From: Eubacteriales bacterium
GTDB taxonomy: Bacteria; Bacillota; Clostridia; Christensenellales; CAG-138
Direction: 5' to 3'
Assembly (NCBI GenBank): GCA_021373115.1
Contig: JAJFTI010000004.1
Span: forward strand, 19,304 to 83,303
Length of the DNA stretch: 64,000 nucleotides
Shown here: positions 8,004 through 17,750 of the stretch, in pieces
Layout: each line of letters starts with the position of its first letter
Position numbering within the stretch: the stretch's first letter is position 1
Program-made: the position numbers and the translations under genes
The notes under the pieces: generated by a model
What the model was told of the DNA's origin: nothing
The model's database searches: none
What the model saw: only the letters and a program-made list of their open reading frames with translations

Positions 8004-9455
8004 TTATGCGTTTTGGCTGCCCTTTTTCCGGAAGATCTGCCGGCGGAAGAGGATCAGGTTCATCACGACGAACAGCGCAGCCAGCGCGGCGAGCGTTACC
8101 CATATGTTGGTCAGGCTCGTCGTCGCCGGGTCGGCGGTCAGCCCGATCGGCGCGTAGCCGAGCAGCAGCAGCATCGGGAAGCCGAATACGATTGCCCAGA
8201 GCTGCTGATACACAAGATTGCTGGCGGCCGGCGTCTGGAACAGCGGATCGATCTCGCGCAGCAGAATCACGCCTGTGCTCGCGGTTCCGGTCAGCATGCC
8301 GTAGAGCGAGAGAAACGCTTCATTGGGATACTGTGGATAAAGCCGTTTGCAGATGAAATCCAGCTGCCAGAAGGTGGCAACCGCGCCAACGACGCAGACC
8401 ACGCTCAGCGGAACGATGAATTCCCGATGCGAGAAGGCGGAGAGGTCGATCGCCGCGATACTGGCAACCACCATGAGGTCGAACATGACGCCGGAGATAC
8501 GCGCGAGCATGAAGTTGTTCAGATACTGCCTGCGGCCCCGTTTCGTCAGGCCTTTGAGCACGTTCCGAACGAGGATCGCCATCACGGTGCCGACCAGGAA
8601 ATTGAATCCCCAGATCAGCGGTTTCACCGTGCTCGCAAAGAACCCGCCGAGCGAATCCAGCCCGAGCGAAATCAAATACATAACCAGGTACGCCGCCATA
8701 TAGGTAAACACGACGAGACCGATCTGCACCGTGAGTTTATCGAGCGATTCGGAAAGCGGAATCTCGCCTTTTTCCGTAATGGTTTCGGCGGAAAGGTTTT
8801 CCATCTCGTCCGCATTCGCCAGCAGGGATTGGATTTGCCCCTTCTTTTTCATGCGCTGCAGATAGACAACTCCGCCAAGCCCGGCGGAAACGAAGCCCAT
8901 CGCGGCAACGGTCAGGCCGAAACTTCCGCCGTACCGGAACGGCGCATAACCCGTCGCCGTCTCATAGACGTGCCCCCAGTTATATGCCTGTCCCGGGCCC
9001 TGACCATAGCCCATCGGCAGCAGCAAACCGGACGCCGGCCAGTTGCCGATGATATAAAACAACCCGAGCGTAATGGCAAGTCCCAGCAACCCTTGCAGCA
9101 AATAGGAGGAAACCGTGGTTACGCCCGCGTCAAATACCGCGGCATTGGATTCCTTGCTCTTCTGTCGCTGCGACGAACGCAGCGCCATGGCGACAAAACC
9201 GAGACCAAGCCCGTGGTAGGTCAGAGTTTCCATTGTCATTTTGCTGAAAACCGGGGCGCCAACGATCTTTTCATAGGCCATGTTGGCAAACAGGATCAGA
9301 AATCCGCCCAGTACGGAACTGGGAATCATGGATTGGCGAAGGGGTTTGATCAGCCTTCGAAGCATATTAGCGGTCAGCATACCAACCAGCAGAATCGTCA
9401 GTTCGATCATCAGCGACCAAACGCCCGCGTCCCAGAAATTGTGTCCAGTTGTCAT
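8004..9455 (-). CDS. GltS-type sodium/glutamate symporter family protein
   Basis: Integral membrane protein of 483 residues with about eleven to thirteen hydrophobic segments. The family signatures GYGQGPGQA (first half) and GMLTGTASTG (second half) are visible and correspond to the two inverted re-entrant regions of GltS. This variant is longer than E. coli GltS (about 400 residues), with an extended central charged loop (near 225-265). Substrate may be glutamate or a related dicarboxylate. A clear ribosome site (AAGGAG) precedes the ATG. It stands alone upstream of a convergent terminator. Confidence 0.82.
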   Translation of the reverse strand: MTTGHNFWDAGVWSLMIELTILLVGMLTANMLRRLIKPLRQSMIPSSVLGGFLILFANMAYEKIVGAPVFSKMTMETLTYHGLGLGFVAMALRSSQRQKSKESNAAVFDAGVTTVSSYLLQGLLGLAITLGLFYIIGNWPASGLLLPMGYGQGPGQAYNWGHVYETATGYAPFRYGGSFGLTVAAMGFVSAGLGGVVYLQRMKKKGQIQSLLANADEMENLSAETITEKGEIPLSESLDKLTVQIGLVVFTYMAAYLVMYLISLGLDSLGGFFASTVKPLIWGFNFLVGTVMAILVRNVLKGLTKRGRRQYLNNFMLARISGVMFDLMVVASIAAIDLSAFSHREFIVPLSVVCVVGAVATFWQLDFICKRLYPQYPNEAFLSLYGMLTGTASTGVILLREIDPLFQTPAASNLVYQQLWAIVFGFPMLLLLGYAPIGLTADPATTSLTNIWVTLAALAALFVVMNLILFRRQIFRKKGSQNA

Positions 9456-9518
9456 GTTTTCGGCTCCTTATGCGGCATTATCGAGTATAGAAAAAGATGG
9501 ATTCCGTTTCATTCCTGC

Positions 9519-9535
9519 GTCGGTCTGTAACCGAC
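9519..9535. repeat. inverted repeat upstream of the GltS-like gene
   Basis: GTCGGT and ACCGAC flank five bases. The repeat lies just upstream of a weak leftward promoter (-10 TATACT on the minus strand at 9489-9484) and may bind a regulator. Confidence 0.35.
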
Positions 9536-9555
9536 TGACGAAACTTTGTCCAATA

Positions 9556-9593
9556 TAGCATGCCATTGAGGATTTGGCAAATCCGGCATGCTA
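9556..9593. repeat. long two-part hairpin between symporter and GltS-like genes
   Basis: TAGCATGCC (9556-9564) pairs with GGCATGCTA (9585-9593). Inside it GGATTT pairs with AAATCC around a three-base loop, leaving a five-base bulge. It follows the stop codon of the leftward symporter gene but has no strong U tract, so it may be an mRNA-stabilising or terminating structure. Confidence 0.5.
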
Positions 9594-9610
9594 CAGATCT
9601 TTGCTCTTTG

Positions 9611-11011
9611 CTAGTTCAGCAGCCCTTTCTCCGCCTTTTCTTCCAGCATTTTTTTCGTATCGTTTTCAATATTCAGGAAGAAGACAACGACCATCATGAG
9701 CGCGGCAACGGCCATAGGCACCCAGCCGAGAATCGCGTTGATCGCGGCAATCGCGCCCGCCGGCTGCTGCGTCAGCTTTGCGTTAAAACCGTTGACCGAA
9801 AGCGCAACGGCGACAAGCTGCGTCGCGCCAGCGACGGCGAGTTTGCTCGCAAGGTTATCCGCGGTGGAAACCAGGCTGTCCAGCCGCCTGCCGGATTGCC
9901 ACTCGATCAGATCGACAATGTTGTTGCGGTTGGTATTGAACATGACAAACGTAATGGTGATCGCAATGCCGACCGTAACGGCGTTTACATAGATTGCGCC
10001 GAGGGAGAAGGGATTGATCACGAACCAGATCTTGCCGAGGATAAAGATTACCGCGGCGAGCAGCATGGTTCGCTTGCGTCCCAGCGCGCGGTCGATTGTG
10101 GAAACAAGGAAGGAGGAGCCGAGCGCCGCCGCGAGGTACGCCGCCTGAATGGCGGTTGCCGCAGCGGTGCTGCCGATCACATAGGTCGCATAATAGGTGA
10201 TGCAGCTCATGAGCAGCAGGTTGATCACGCCGTAGCAGATGATATACAGCATGTTCAGCACCCAGGACTTGCAGCGAAACAGCATGGCGAATACGGCCTT
10301 GGCGGAAAGCTTTTCGTCGTCGTTTTCGGCAATCGACTTTACGCGTTCCTTCGTGGTGAAAAAATGCACGACGCAGCCGAGAATACAGACCGCGCCCATG
10401 ACGCAGGCGGCAAGCAGAAACCCGCGCGAACTCATGGAGTCGATCAGGTTGCCCTTTGTGTCCATTGCGCCAAAGAGCTTCAACAACGGCAGGCATGCTA
10501 CCGAGCCGATGCCCGCCCCCAGCGCGCCGCCGAGATTGCGGTATACGTTGATCGAGCGGCGATCCGCGTCGAGATTCGTCGCGAGGCTGCCCATGCTGTT
10601 GTAGGGGATGCCGACGAACGTGTTAAACAGTTCAAACAGCAGGTATACAAGCAGAGCAACCGTGATCGCCGCCTGGTTTTTGAGACCGAAGTTCGTAAAG
10701 AGCAATACGACGGTAATTGCCCAGGGTACGGCGAACCAGATGGCCAGCGGGCGAACGCGCTCGCCGTTTCTAAACTTGTGGTTGACCGCCCAGAAGCCGA
10801 TCAGCGGGTCGTTGACCGCGTCCCAGATTGTCCCGATCGTCAGAATCGTTCCGGCAATCAGCACGTCGATCTTGAGCACATTCGTCAGGAAAAAGAGGTA
10901 GTAAATACTCTTAAACTGGTAGACCACGTTGCTCGCTGTGGAAAAGGTGCAGAATCCCACCTTTTCGGAGAACCGGGTGCGCGGAATGGAAAGCACAGGG
11001 GTTTCGTTCAT
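9611..11011 (-). CDS. GPH-family sugar:cation symporter (MelB-like MFS)
   Basis: Twelve-helix major facilitator related to MelB and other glycoside-pentoside-hexuronide symporters. The motif WDAVNDP (63-69) carries the two aspartates (64 and 68) that correspond to the MelB cation/sugar site. GIPYNSMGS and the central charged loop TTKERVKS also fit. Length 466 residues is standard. The start codon overlaps the end of the upstream hydrolase gene by four bases, so the two are translationally coupled. The substrate cannot be read from sequence. The coupling to a hydrolase hints that the imported compound is a conjugate or ester that is then cut. Confidence 0.85.
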   Translation of the reverse strand: MNETPVLSIPRTRFSEKVGFCTFSTASNVVYQFKSIYYLFFLTNVLKIDVLIAGTILTIGTIWDAVNDPLIGFWAVNHKFRNGERVRPLAIWFAVPWAITVVLLFTNFGLKNQAAITVALLVYLLFELFNTFVGIPYNSMGSLATNLDADRRSINVYRNLGGALGAGIGSVACLPLLKLFGAMDTKGNLIDSMSSRGFLLAACVMGAVCILGCVVHFFTTKERVKSIAENDDEKLSAKAVFAMLFRCKSWVLNMLYIICYGVINLLLMSCITYYATYVIGSTAAATAIQAAYLAAALGSSFLVSTIDRALGRKRTMLLAAVIFILGKIWFVINPFSLGAIYVNAVTVGIAITITFVMFNTNRNNIVDLIEWQSGRRLDSLVSTADNLASKLAVAGATQLVAVALSVNGFNAKLTQQPAGAIAAINAILGWVPMAVAALMMVVVFFLNIENDTKKMLEEKAEKGLLN

Positions 11012-11979
11012 ACATTCTTCTCCTTATCCCGAACCGCCAGCAGGCGGTCGATCAGCAGACGTTTGAAACGCTCCGGCTCGTCCCCCATGGGGTTATGGCC
11101 GGACTGCTCGAACCAAATGAGTTCCTTTTGCGGCGCTTCGATGGAATCGAACCAGCCCTGTACGAGCGAGGCGGGCGTATTCTGATCCAGAACGCCGTCA
11201 AACACGAAGTAGGGAACCGCAAACTGTGTGCAGGTTTTTGGAAAATTCGTCGCGCCCACCGCATCCCACATTTCGGTTAAAACGTATTTGTAGCCTTTGA
11301 CCAGACCGTACAGATCACGAATGGAATATTCGCCGGAGAGCAGAACGGGGATTACGAAGGAGCGGAAATAGCTGCGCTTTTTCGCGCTTTTCGAGTACCC
11401 GCCGTATTTCATCATGACGCGGCGCTGCGCCATCATTCCGTCGAATCCGCCCTTGTATCCCCCGTTTACCGGCGGGCCGACCTTGTTGAGGATTGCGACG
11501 GACTTCGCGTCCCCCGCTTTATGCGCTTCCTCCATGGCGAACGCAAAGCTGATCTCCTCGTTCTTCGCGCCGTCCACCACCTGCCCGAATCCAACGTATG
11601 CCGCAATCCGCTCCGGGTGGCGGTGCGCCAGGTACGTGCCGAGTTCGCTTCCCCAGCTGCCGCCGATGATGAAGATCTTGTCCTTGTGGAACCGCTCGCA
11701 GAGCCAGTCCACCAGCGCATTTGCGTCCTCCACCAACTGATCCACCGTGAGCGTTTCCTTTTTTGCCCCATAGTAGGAGCCGCCGCTGCCGCGCTGATCC
11801 CAGGCGACGATCGTAAAGGTTTCCGCAAGATCCGCGTGGTCGGTCATCACCGTGTGGCGGTTGCAGACGCCCGGCCCGCCATGCAGAAACAGCAATACGG
11901 GATTGTTTTCACTCTGCCCCTTGATGTGAATTTTTTGTGGCAATCCGTTCAGCGAAACCAGTCGCTTTTCATCAATCAT
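11008..11979 (-). CDS. alpha/beta hydrolase, proline iminopeptidase-like
   Basis: Soluble serine hydrolase. HGGPG forms the oxyanion hole, GGSWGS gives the nucleophile Ser108, FDGVLDQNTP holds the acid Asp, and SGHNPMGDEP holds the catalytic His. The HGGPG plus GGSWG pairing is characteristic of prolyl aminopeptidase and tricorn-interacting F1 relatives, but many related esterases share it. I chose the ATG at 11979 because AAGGAG lies about eight bases upstream; the frame opens further upstream at 12057 without a ribosome site. It is first in a two-gene operon with the sugar-type symporter. The actual substrate is unknown. Confidence 0.85.
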   Translation of the reverse strand: MIDEKRLVSLNGLPQKIHIKGQSENNPVLLFLHGGPGVCNRHTVMTDHADLAETFTIVAWDQRGSGGSYYGAKKETLTVDQLVEDANALVDWLCERFHKDKIFIIGGSWGSELGTYLAHRHPERIAAYVGFGQVVDGAKNEEISFAFAMEEAHKAGDAKSVAILNKVGPPVNGGYKGGFDGMMAQRRVMMKYGGYSKSAKKRSYFRSFVIPVLLSGEYSIRDLYGLVKGYKYVLTEMWDAVGATNFPKTCTQFAVPYFVFDGVLDQNTPASLVQGWFDSIEAPQKELIWFEQSGHNPMGDEPERFKRLLIDRLLAVRDKEKNV

Positions 11980-12262
11980 AACGGCATTTCTCCTTCTCAC
12001 GTCGGCAAATGAATAATGTTCCATACCAATATAGCGCAACCAGGGCATATTTGCCATATCTTATGCATTCATTTTCATAAAAACAAGCGCCGGCACACGG
12101 TTTAAACGCGCGCTGCCCGCATGCGCTCCACCGTGCAAAAGTCACCAAAATTGGCGGCTTTTCGGGTTGCAAACAGGGATTTCCTATGTTAATATTGTTT
12201 GATACTGGCGAATTATGCCAATTGAATAGACTATGGAATCGATAGATTCGTTGGAGGAGCAC
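11980..12262. other. divergent intergenic region hydrolase / tig
   Basis: Holds the tig promoter and a short inverted repeat TGGC...GCCA (about 12206-12220) in the tig leader. No gene or known RNA family is seen. No CtsR-type heptad repeat was found. Confidence 0.5.
12167..12195 (+). promoter_or_regulatory. promoter of tig-clpP-clpX
   Basis: TTGCAA (12167-12172) and TAATAT (12190-12195) are 17 bases apart, about 65 bases before the trigger factor ATG. Confidence 0.6.
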
Positions 12263-13606
12263 ATGGCAACCGTTGAAAAGCTGGAAAATAACCGCGCAAA
12301 ACTGACAATTTCCGTATCGCCCGAGGCGTTCGGCACAGCCGTACAGAAAGCTTACCAAAAGACCGCGAACCGTTACAACGTGCCCGGATTTCGCAAGGGA
12401 AAAGCCCCGCGCAAGGTAATTGAAACCATGTATGGGGAAGGCGCATTTTACGAAGAGGCGTTTGAGATCGTTTGGGGCGACGCATACGACGCGGCGCTGC
12501 TGGAGCACGACCTCACCGCCGTTGATAAGCCTTCTTTGGATATAACGACCATCGACGCGCAGACCGGCGTTGTCTTTACCGCCGAAGTGCAGCTTAAGCC
12601 CGAGGTCACCCTGGGCGCTTATCAGAAACTGGAAGTGCCCGAACCGGATTTCGCCGTTACGGACGACGAGGTGATGGCCGAAATCGAAAAGGAGCGCGAA
12701 AAGAACGCGCGCTTCCTCGAGCAGGATCGTGCCGTAATCAGCAGCGACCGCGTGGTGCTGGACTATTCCGGCAGCGTGGACGGCGAAAAGTTCGAGGGCG
12801 GCACCGCCGAGGATCAGCTTCTCGTAATTGGTTCCGGTACGTTCATTCCGGGATTCGAAGAGCAGATCGTCGGCATGAAAACCGGCGAAGAGAAGGATAT
12901 TTCCGTCAAGTTCCCGGAGGAGTATTCCGCGCCGCTGGCCGGAAAGGACGCCGTGTTCGCGGTTAAGATCAAGGCCGTTCAGGTCAAGGAACTGCCCGCG
13001 CTGGACGACGAGTTTGCGAAGGACATTTCGGACTTCGACACGCTGGATGCGCTCAAGGCCGATAAAAAAGCCAAGATGAGCGAAAAAGCCGCGAAGAACC
13101 GGCAGAACGCAATTGAGAATATCGCGCTCCAGAAAGCGACCGAAAATGCGATCGTCGAGATTCCGGACGTGATGGTGGACCGCCAGATCAACTATATGCT
13201 CCGCGACGTTGCCTACCAACTCAGCATGAGCGGGCTTACGCTGGAGGATTACTGCAAATACACCGGCACCGATATGAACGGGCTGAAGGACAGCTACCGC
13301 GCGGAAGCGCTCGCACGTGTGAAAACGCAGCTCGTCGTGGAAGCGATCGGTGACAAGGAAGGCGTTACCTGTACGGAGGACGACCTCAAGGCGATCATCG
13401 CGGAATATGCGGAAGGCAGCGGCAAGACGGCCGAGGAGTTCGAACAATCCCTGAAGGACGAAGACCGCGAATACCTGAGCGATAACGTGCTGGCGCGCAA
13501 AGCGGTTAAGATCGTGACCGACAGCGTCGTGCTCGTCAAGGGCGAGCCTGCCGAAAAGAAGCCCGCAAAGAAAGCTTCCGCAAAGAAAGCGGAGCCGAAG
13601 GAGTAA
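12263..13606 (+). CDS. tig: trigger factor, ribosome-associated chaperone and prolyl isomerase
   Basis: Binds the ribosome exit tunnel and helps nascent chains fold. The N-terminal ribosome-binding motif [13 protein letters not shown] is present (about 45-57). The FKBP-type PPIase domain follows (about 150-240; [27 protein letters not shown]), then the helical C-terminal chaperone arms. A lysine/alanine-rich tail ends the protein. TTGGAGGAG precedes the ATG at 12263; an in-frame ATG at 12233 lacks a ribosome site. Length 447 residues is near the family norm. It is first of a tig-clpP-clpX cluster, the standard arrangement. Confidence 0.97.
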   Translation: MATVEKLENNRAKLTISVSPEAFGTAVQKAYQKTANRYNVPGFRKGKAPRKVIETMYGEGAFYEEAFEIVWGDAYDAALLEHDLTAVDKPSLDITTIDAQTGVVFTAEVQLKPEVTLGAYQKLEVPEPDFAVTDDEVMAEIEKEREKNARFLEQDRAVISSDRVVLDYSGSVDGEKFEGGTAEDQLLVIGSGTFIPGFEEQIVGMKTGEEKDISVKFPEEYSAPLAGKDAVFAVKIKAVQVKELPALDDEFAKDISDFDTLDALKADKKAKMSEKAAKNRQNAIENIALQKATENAIVEIPDVMVDRQINYMLRDVAYQLSMSGLTLEDYCKYTGTDMNGLKDSYRAEALARVKTQLVVEAIGDKEGVTCTEDDLKAIIAEYAEGSGKTAEEFEQSLKDEDREYLSDNVLARKAVKIVTDSVVLVKGEPAEKKPAKKASAKKAEPKE

Positions 13607-13671
13607 CTTCCGTTTCGTTCGCTTCGATACGGCCATTCGTTTCAGTTCCCAGCAAAAGGAGGGAAAACAGC

Positions 13672-14256
13672 ATGAATCTCATTCCGATGGTCATTGAGCA
13701 GACCAGCCACGGCGAGCGGAGTTACGATATCTACAGCCGCCTGCTCAAGGATCGCATCATCTTCATCGGCGGGCCGATCGACGACGACCTCGCCAATATC
13801 GTAATCGCGCAGATGCTCTTTCTGGAAGGCGACGACCCGGATAAGGACATCAATCTCTACATCAACTCCCCCGGCGGCTCCGTCAGCGCGGGACTCGCCA
13901 TCTACGATACGATGCAGTACCTCAAGTGCGAGGTTTCGACCATCTGCGTCGGACTCGCCGCCTCGATGGGCGCGTTCCTGCTCGCCGCGGGCGCAAAGGG
14001 AAAGCGCAAAGCGCTGCCAAACGCCGAGATCATGATTCATCAGGTCAGCGGCGGCGCGCAGGGGCAGGCGACGGACATCAACATTCAAGCCGAGCAGATT
14101 TTAAAGATCAAGAAACGGCTGAACGAGATCCTCTCCGCGCGCACGGGTCAAAGCGTTGAACGAGTGACGCAGGATACGGAGCGGGACAATTACATGAGCG
14201 CCGAGGAGGCGCGCGCGTACGGTTTGATCGACGAGGTCTTTCCGCCGCGCAGATAA
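13672..14256 (+). CDS. clpP: ATP-dependent Clp protease proteolytic subunit
   Basis: Forms the tetradecameric serine protease barrel that works with ClpX. The catalytic triad sits at canonical numbers: Ser98 (GLAASMGAF), His123 (MIHQ) and Asp172 (TERDNYMS). The glycine-rich [11 protein letters not shown] substrate strand is intact. AAAGGAGGG precedes the ATG. Length 194 residues is standard and there is no long propeptide. It lies 65 bases after tig and 17 bases before clpX, so all three are likely cotranscribed. Confidence 0.98.
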   Translation: MNLIPMVIEQTSHGERSYDIYSRLLKDRIIFIGGPIDDDLANIVIAQMLFLEGDDPDKDINLYINSPGGSVSAGLAIYDTMQYLKCEVSTICVGLAASMGAFLLAAGAKGKRKALPNAEIMIHQVSGGAQGQATDINIQAEQILKIKKRLNEILSARTGQSVERVTQDTERDNYMSAEEARAYGLIDEVFPPRR

Positions 14257-14273
14257 CCCAAAGAGAGGAAACT

Positions 14274-15545
<1,272 letters not shown>

Positions 15546-15557
15546 ACAAGCAACAGA

Positions 15558-15593
15558 AGAGTGCGAACCCGGATGGGTTCGCACTCTTTTTTA
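15558..15593 (+). terminator. terminator of tig-clpP-clpX
   Basis: A perfect 13-bp stem (AGAGTGCGAACCC with GGGTTCGCACTCT) around GGAT, followed by six Ts. Confidence 0.93.
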
Positions 15594-15640
15594 TGCAAAG
15601 AACGCCACAATAACATGGAATGCTTCGCCTTTGGGTTACA

Positions 15641-15669
15641 TTGACTTTGTACGAGCAGAATTGTATGAT
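15641..15669 (+). promoter_or_regulatory. promoter of the lipoprotein pair
   Basis: TTGACT (15641-15646), a 17-base spacer ending in TTG, and TATGAT (15664-15669). This is close to consensus with an extended -10. Confidence 0.75.
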
Positions 15670-15729
15670 CAGAGAAACAACAGTCAATTCGCGTATTTCG
15701 AGCAGTTATTTCTCTGTCAGGAGGATATC

Positions 15730-16635
15730 ATGAAAAGATCCGTTGTAGTCTTTGCCATAATCGCCTTTACAATCGTATTGTTCGCGGCATTTTCCGCCGC
15801 CTGTGCGCCGGTTAGCCTGGTTGCAGCCGCCGCAACTTCGACGCCGGAACCTGCTCCCGCGCTTACGCCAACGCCTTCCCCGACACCTGTCCTGACGCCC
15901 ACGCCCACCCCCTCGCCAACGCCCGAACCGCTGTTCAGCACGGAACGAAAAGCGGAGCTGAATCAACAAATCACCGACTTTATCAATAACCAAGGTGATT
16001 TTACCAAAGAGAAAAAAAGTAAAATGGCAATTGCATCTGAAACGACTGAAAAATTAGGTTCGACAGAGTTGGGTTTGGTTTTTAGAGATACAGAAATTGA
16101 AGGTTATTTGTTTGATTATGTAGAAAAAGACGGTAGTTTACTTTTGATAATGGGTTTTGACGGTAAAGATGGTAAAGGTTTTGTAACGCCCATACAAATT
16201 CCTCTTTATTTTCTAGAGGGTGAGGCGAAAGCAGGAGTTAGTTTCGAAAAATATGAATATAACACTATATTATCACAATATGATCTTGTAGAAACGATCA
16301 CTAATAAAGATACTCAAAATTTGTTTGTGCGATTGAATACCTTAAAAGGTAATGTGATGATAATACAACCTTATATTGAGAAATTTCCTGGTTCAGTGGA
16401 TGATTATATTGGTGTGGTACATGATTATCTTGAGGAACGTGATTCAAAAACAGGATTGGCTGGCAAATTGATTGATTCGGTAGCTACAAATGGAATTGAA
16501 ATTGATAATGAGGATTATCATGTAAGCGATTATGAGGAGTGCAGAATCATAAAGCTAGAAAATGCGGATGACATTGAGAGTATTAAATTGTCAGAAGTAG
16601 CAACATTCGGTTTGACTATATACTATTTCGAATAA
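15730..16635 (+). CDS. putative lipoprotein, first of two tandem paralogs
   Basis: I do not recognise the family. The ATG at 15730 follows AGGAGG. A signal peptide of about 25 residues ends in a lipobox (FSAAC), so the mature protein should be lipid-anchored outside the cell. A proline/threonine linker (TPSPTP units, about residues 36-75) leads to a conserved block beginning ERKAELNQQITDFINNQGDF. A predicted soluble domain of about 220 residues rich in Asp, Lys, Tyr and Phe follows. DNA up to about 15990 has host-like composition and the rest is clearly AT-rich. The next gene is a paralog with the same layout. No catalytic motif was seen. Confidence 0.75.
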   Translation: MKRSVVVFAIIAFTIVLFAAFSAACAPVSLVAAAATSTPEPAPALTPTPSPTPVLTPTPTPSPTPEPLFSTERKAELNQQITDFINNQGDFTKEKKSKMAIASETTEKLGSTELGLVFRDTEIEGYLFDYVEKDGSLLLIMGFDGKDGKGFVTPIQIPLYFLEGEAKAGVSFEKYEYNTILSQYDLVETITNKDTQNLFVRLNTLKGNVMIIQPYIEKFPGSVDDYIGVVHDYLEERDSKTGLAGKLIDSVATNGIEIDNEDYHVSDYEECRIIKLENADDIESIKLSEVATFGLTIYYFE

Positions 16636-16660
16636 TGGTTGATTTAAAGGAGTGCAATAA

Positions 16661-17569
16661 ATGAAACTCACTGCTCGCCTTATTGCGTTGCTTTTTATAG
16701 TGCTCATTATGTTTCTCTCTGTTTCTTGTGCGCCAAATTCAATTGTCGCACCCGCCAGCACGCCAGCGCCAACGTTCACCTCTTCGCCAACCCTGTTGCC
16801 AACCGCCGTGCCGACCGCGACGCCCACCCCCTCGCCAACGCCCGAACCGCTGTTGAGCGCGGAACGGAAGGCGGAGCTGAATTTACAAATTACCGACTTC
16901 ATCAATAACCAAGGTGATTTTACCAAAGATAAAAAGAGTAAGATGGCGATAAGGACTCGTACTAGAGAATCGCAGTCAACAGAATTAGGACTAGCAGACG
17001 GTCTGAACGTATTTATTGAAGGTTATTTGTTTGATTATTTTAAAAAAGATGGCAGCTTGCTTTTACTAGTGGGTTTTGACGGTAAAGATGGGAAAGGATT
17101 CGTAACACCCGTACAAATTCCACTCTATTTCTTAGAAGGCGAAGCTAAAGCGGGATATAATTTTGAAACATATGAAGATAGCATTGATTCTTCTATGGCT
17201 TTTTGTAGAACTACTATAACTGTAGCGGAAGGTACTAATAAAGACACTACAGGATTATTTGTTTACTTAGATAAATTAGAAGGCAAAGTCATAAGATTTC
17301 GTCTTTGTTTTAAGAAATTTTCTGGTTCAGTAGATGATTATGTTGGAGTGTTGCATGATTATCTTAAGGAGCGTGATTCAAAAATCGGATTGGCTGTTAA
17401 GTTGGTTGATTCGGTAGCTACCAACGGAATGGAGATCGACAATGAGGACTATCATTTAGAAGATTATGTAAATTATGAAATTTACAATTTGAAAAATGTG
17501 GATGCTATTGAAAATATAGATTTGCTAAAAGTGCCTATGATGAGCGCTTCTATATTCTTTTTTGAATAA
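16661..17569 (+). CDS. putative lipoprotein, second of two tandem paralogs
   Basis: Same architecture as its neighbour: signal peptide with lipobox (LSVSC), a TP-rich linker, the ERKAELNLQITDFINNQGDF block, and an AT-rich C-terminal domain containing the shared words LLVGFDGKDGKGFVTPVQIPLYFLEG and SVDDYVGVLHDYLKERDSK in overlapping form. AAAGGAG precedes the ATG. It lies 25 bases after the first copy and is surely cotranscribed. The two C-terminal domains have diverged substantially while the linker-to-domain junction is nearly identical at DNA level. Function is unknown; a surface sensor, binding protein or immunity-like role are all open. Confidence 0.75.
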   Translation: MKLTARLIALLFIVLIMFLSVSCAPNSIVAPASTPAPTFTSSPTLLPTAVPTATPTPSPTPEPLLSAERKAELNLQITDFINNQGDFTKDKKSKMAIRTRTRESQSTELGLADGLNVFIEGYLFDYFKKDGSLLLLVGFDGKDGKGFVTPVQIPLYFLEGEAKAGYNFETYEDSIDSSMAFCRTTITVAEGTNKDTTGLFVYLDKLEGKVIRFRLCFKKFSGSVDDYVGVLHDYLKERDSKIGLAVKLVDSVATNGMEIDNEDYHLEDYVNYEIYNLKNVDAIENIDLLKVPMMSASIFFFE

Positions 17570-17705
17570 GGTTTTCTTATAAAACAGATATTTGCAGGTT
17601 ACTCACGGATGCGCACTCTCTACTCTCAAAATAGAACCGCAATAATTTTCAATCGCAAATTCCTGCATAACAGAAAGCAATTCCACAAATTCTTTCTTCC
17701 ATATG
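17570..17705. other. spacer after the lipoprotein pair
   Basis: AT-rich, with no open frame of note and no structure except the bordering terminator hairpin. Confidence 0.4.
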
Positions 17706-17745
17706 AAAAAGAGGGCGGAACCGACAGGTTCCGCCCTCTTTTTAT
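17706..17745. terminator. bidirectional terminator
   Basis: AAAAAGAGGGCGGAACC pairs perfectly with its complement around GACA, with A/T tracts on both sides. It serves the rightward lipoproteins and the leftward fusion gene. Confidence 0.9.
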
Positions 17746-17750
17746 GCGCC

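Noticed and set aside
8001..9530. 509-codon rightward frame opposite the GltS-like gene
   Set aside because: His/Gln/Arg-rich mirror of hydrophobic codons, typical of an antisense shadow.
9560..11185. 541-codon rightward frame opposite the symporter
   Set aside because: Same kind of antisense shadow; overlaps a certain membrane transporter gene in full.
11972..13636. 554-codon leftward frame opposite tig
   Set aside because: Antisense shadow of trigger factor; no promoter or ribosome site.
15558..17745. Duplicated hairpins around the lipoprotein pair, as clear as in the other two inserts
   Set aside because: The clpX and downstream terminators share only a loose AGAGnGCG...CGCnCTCTTTTT pattern; similarity is too weak to call them copies.
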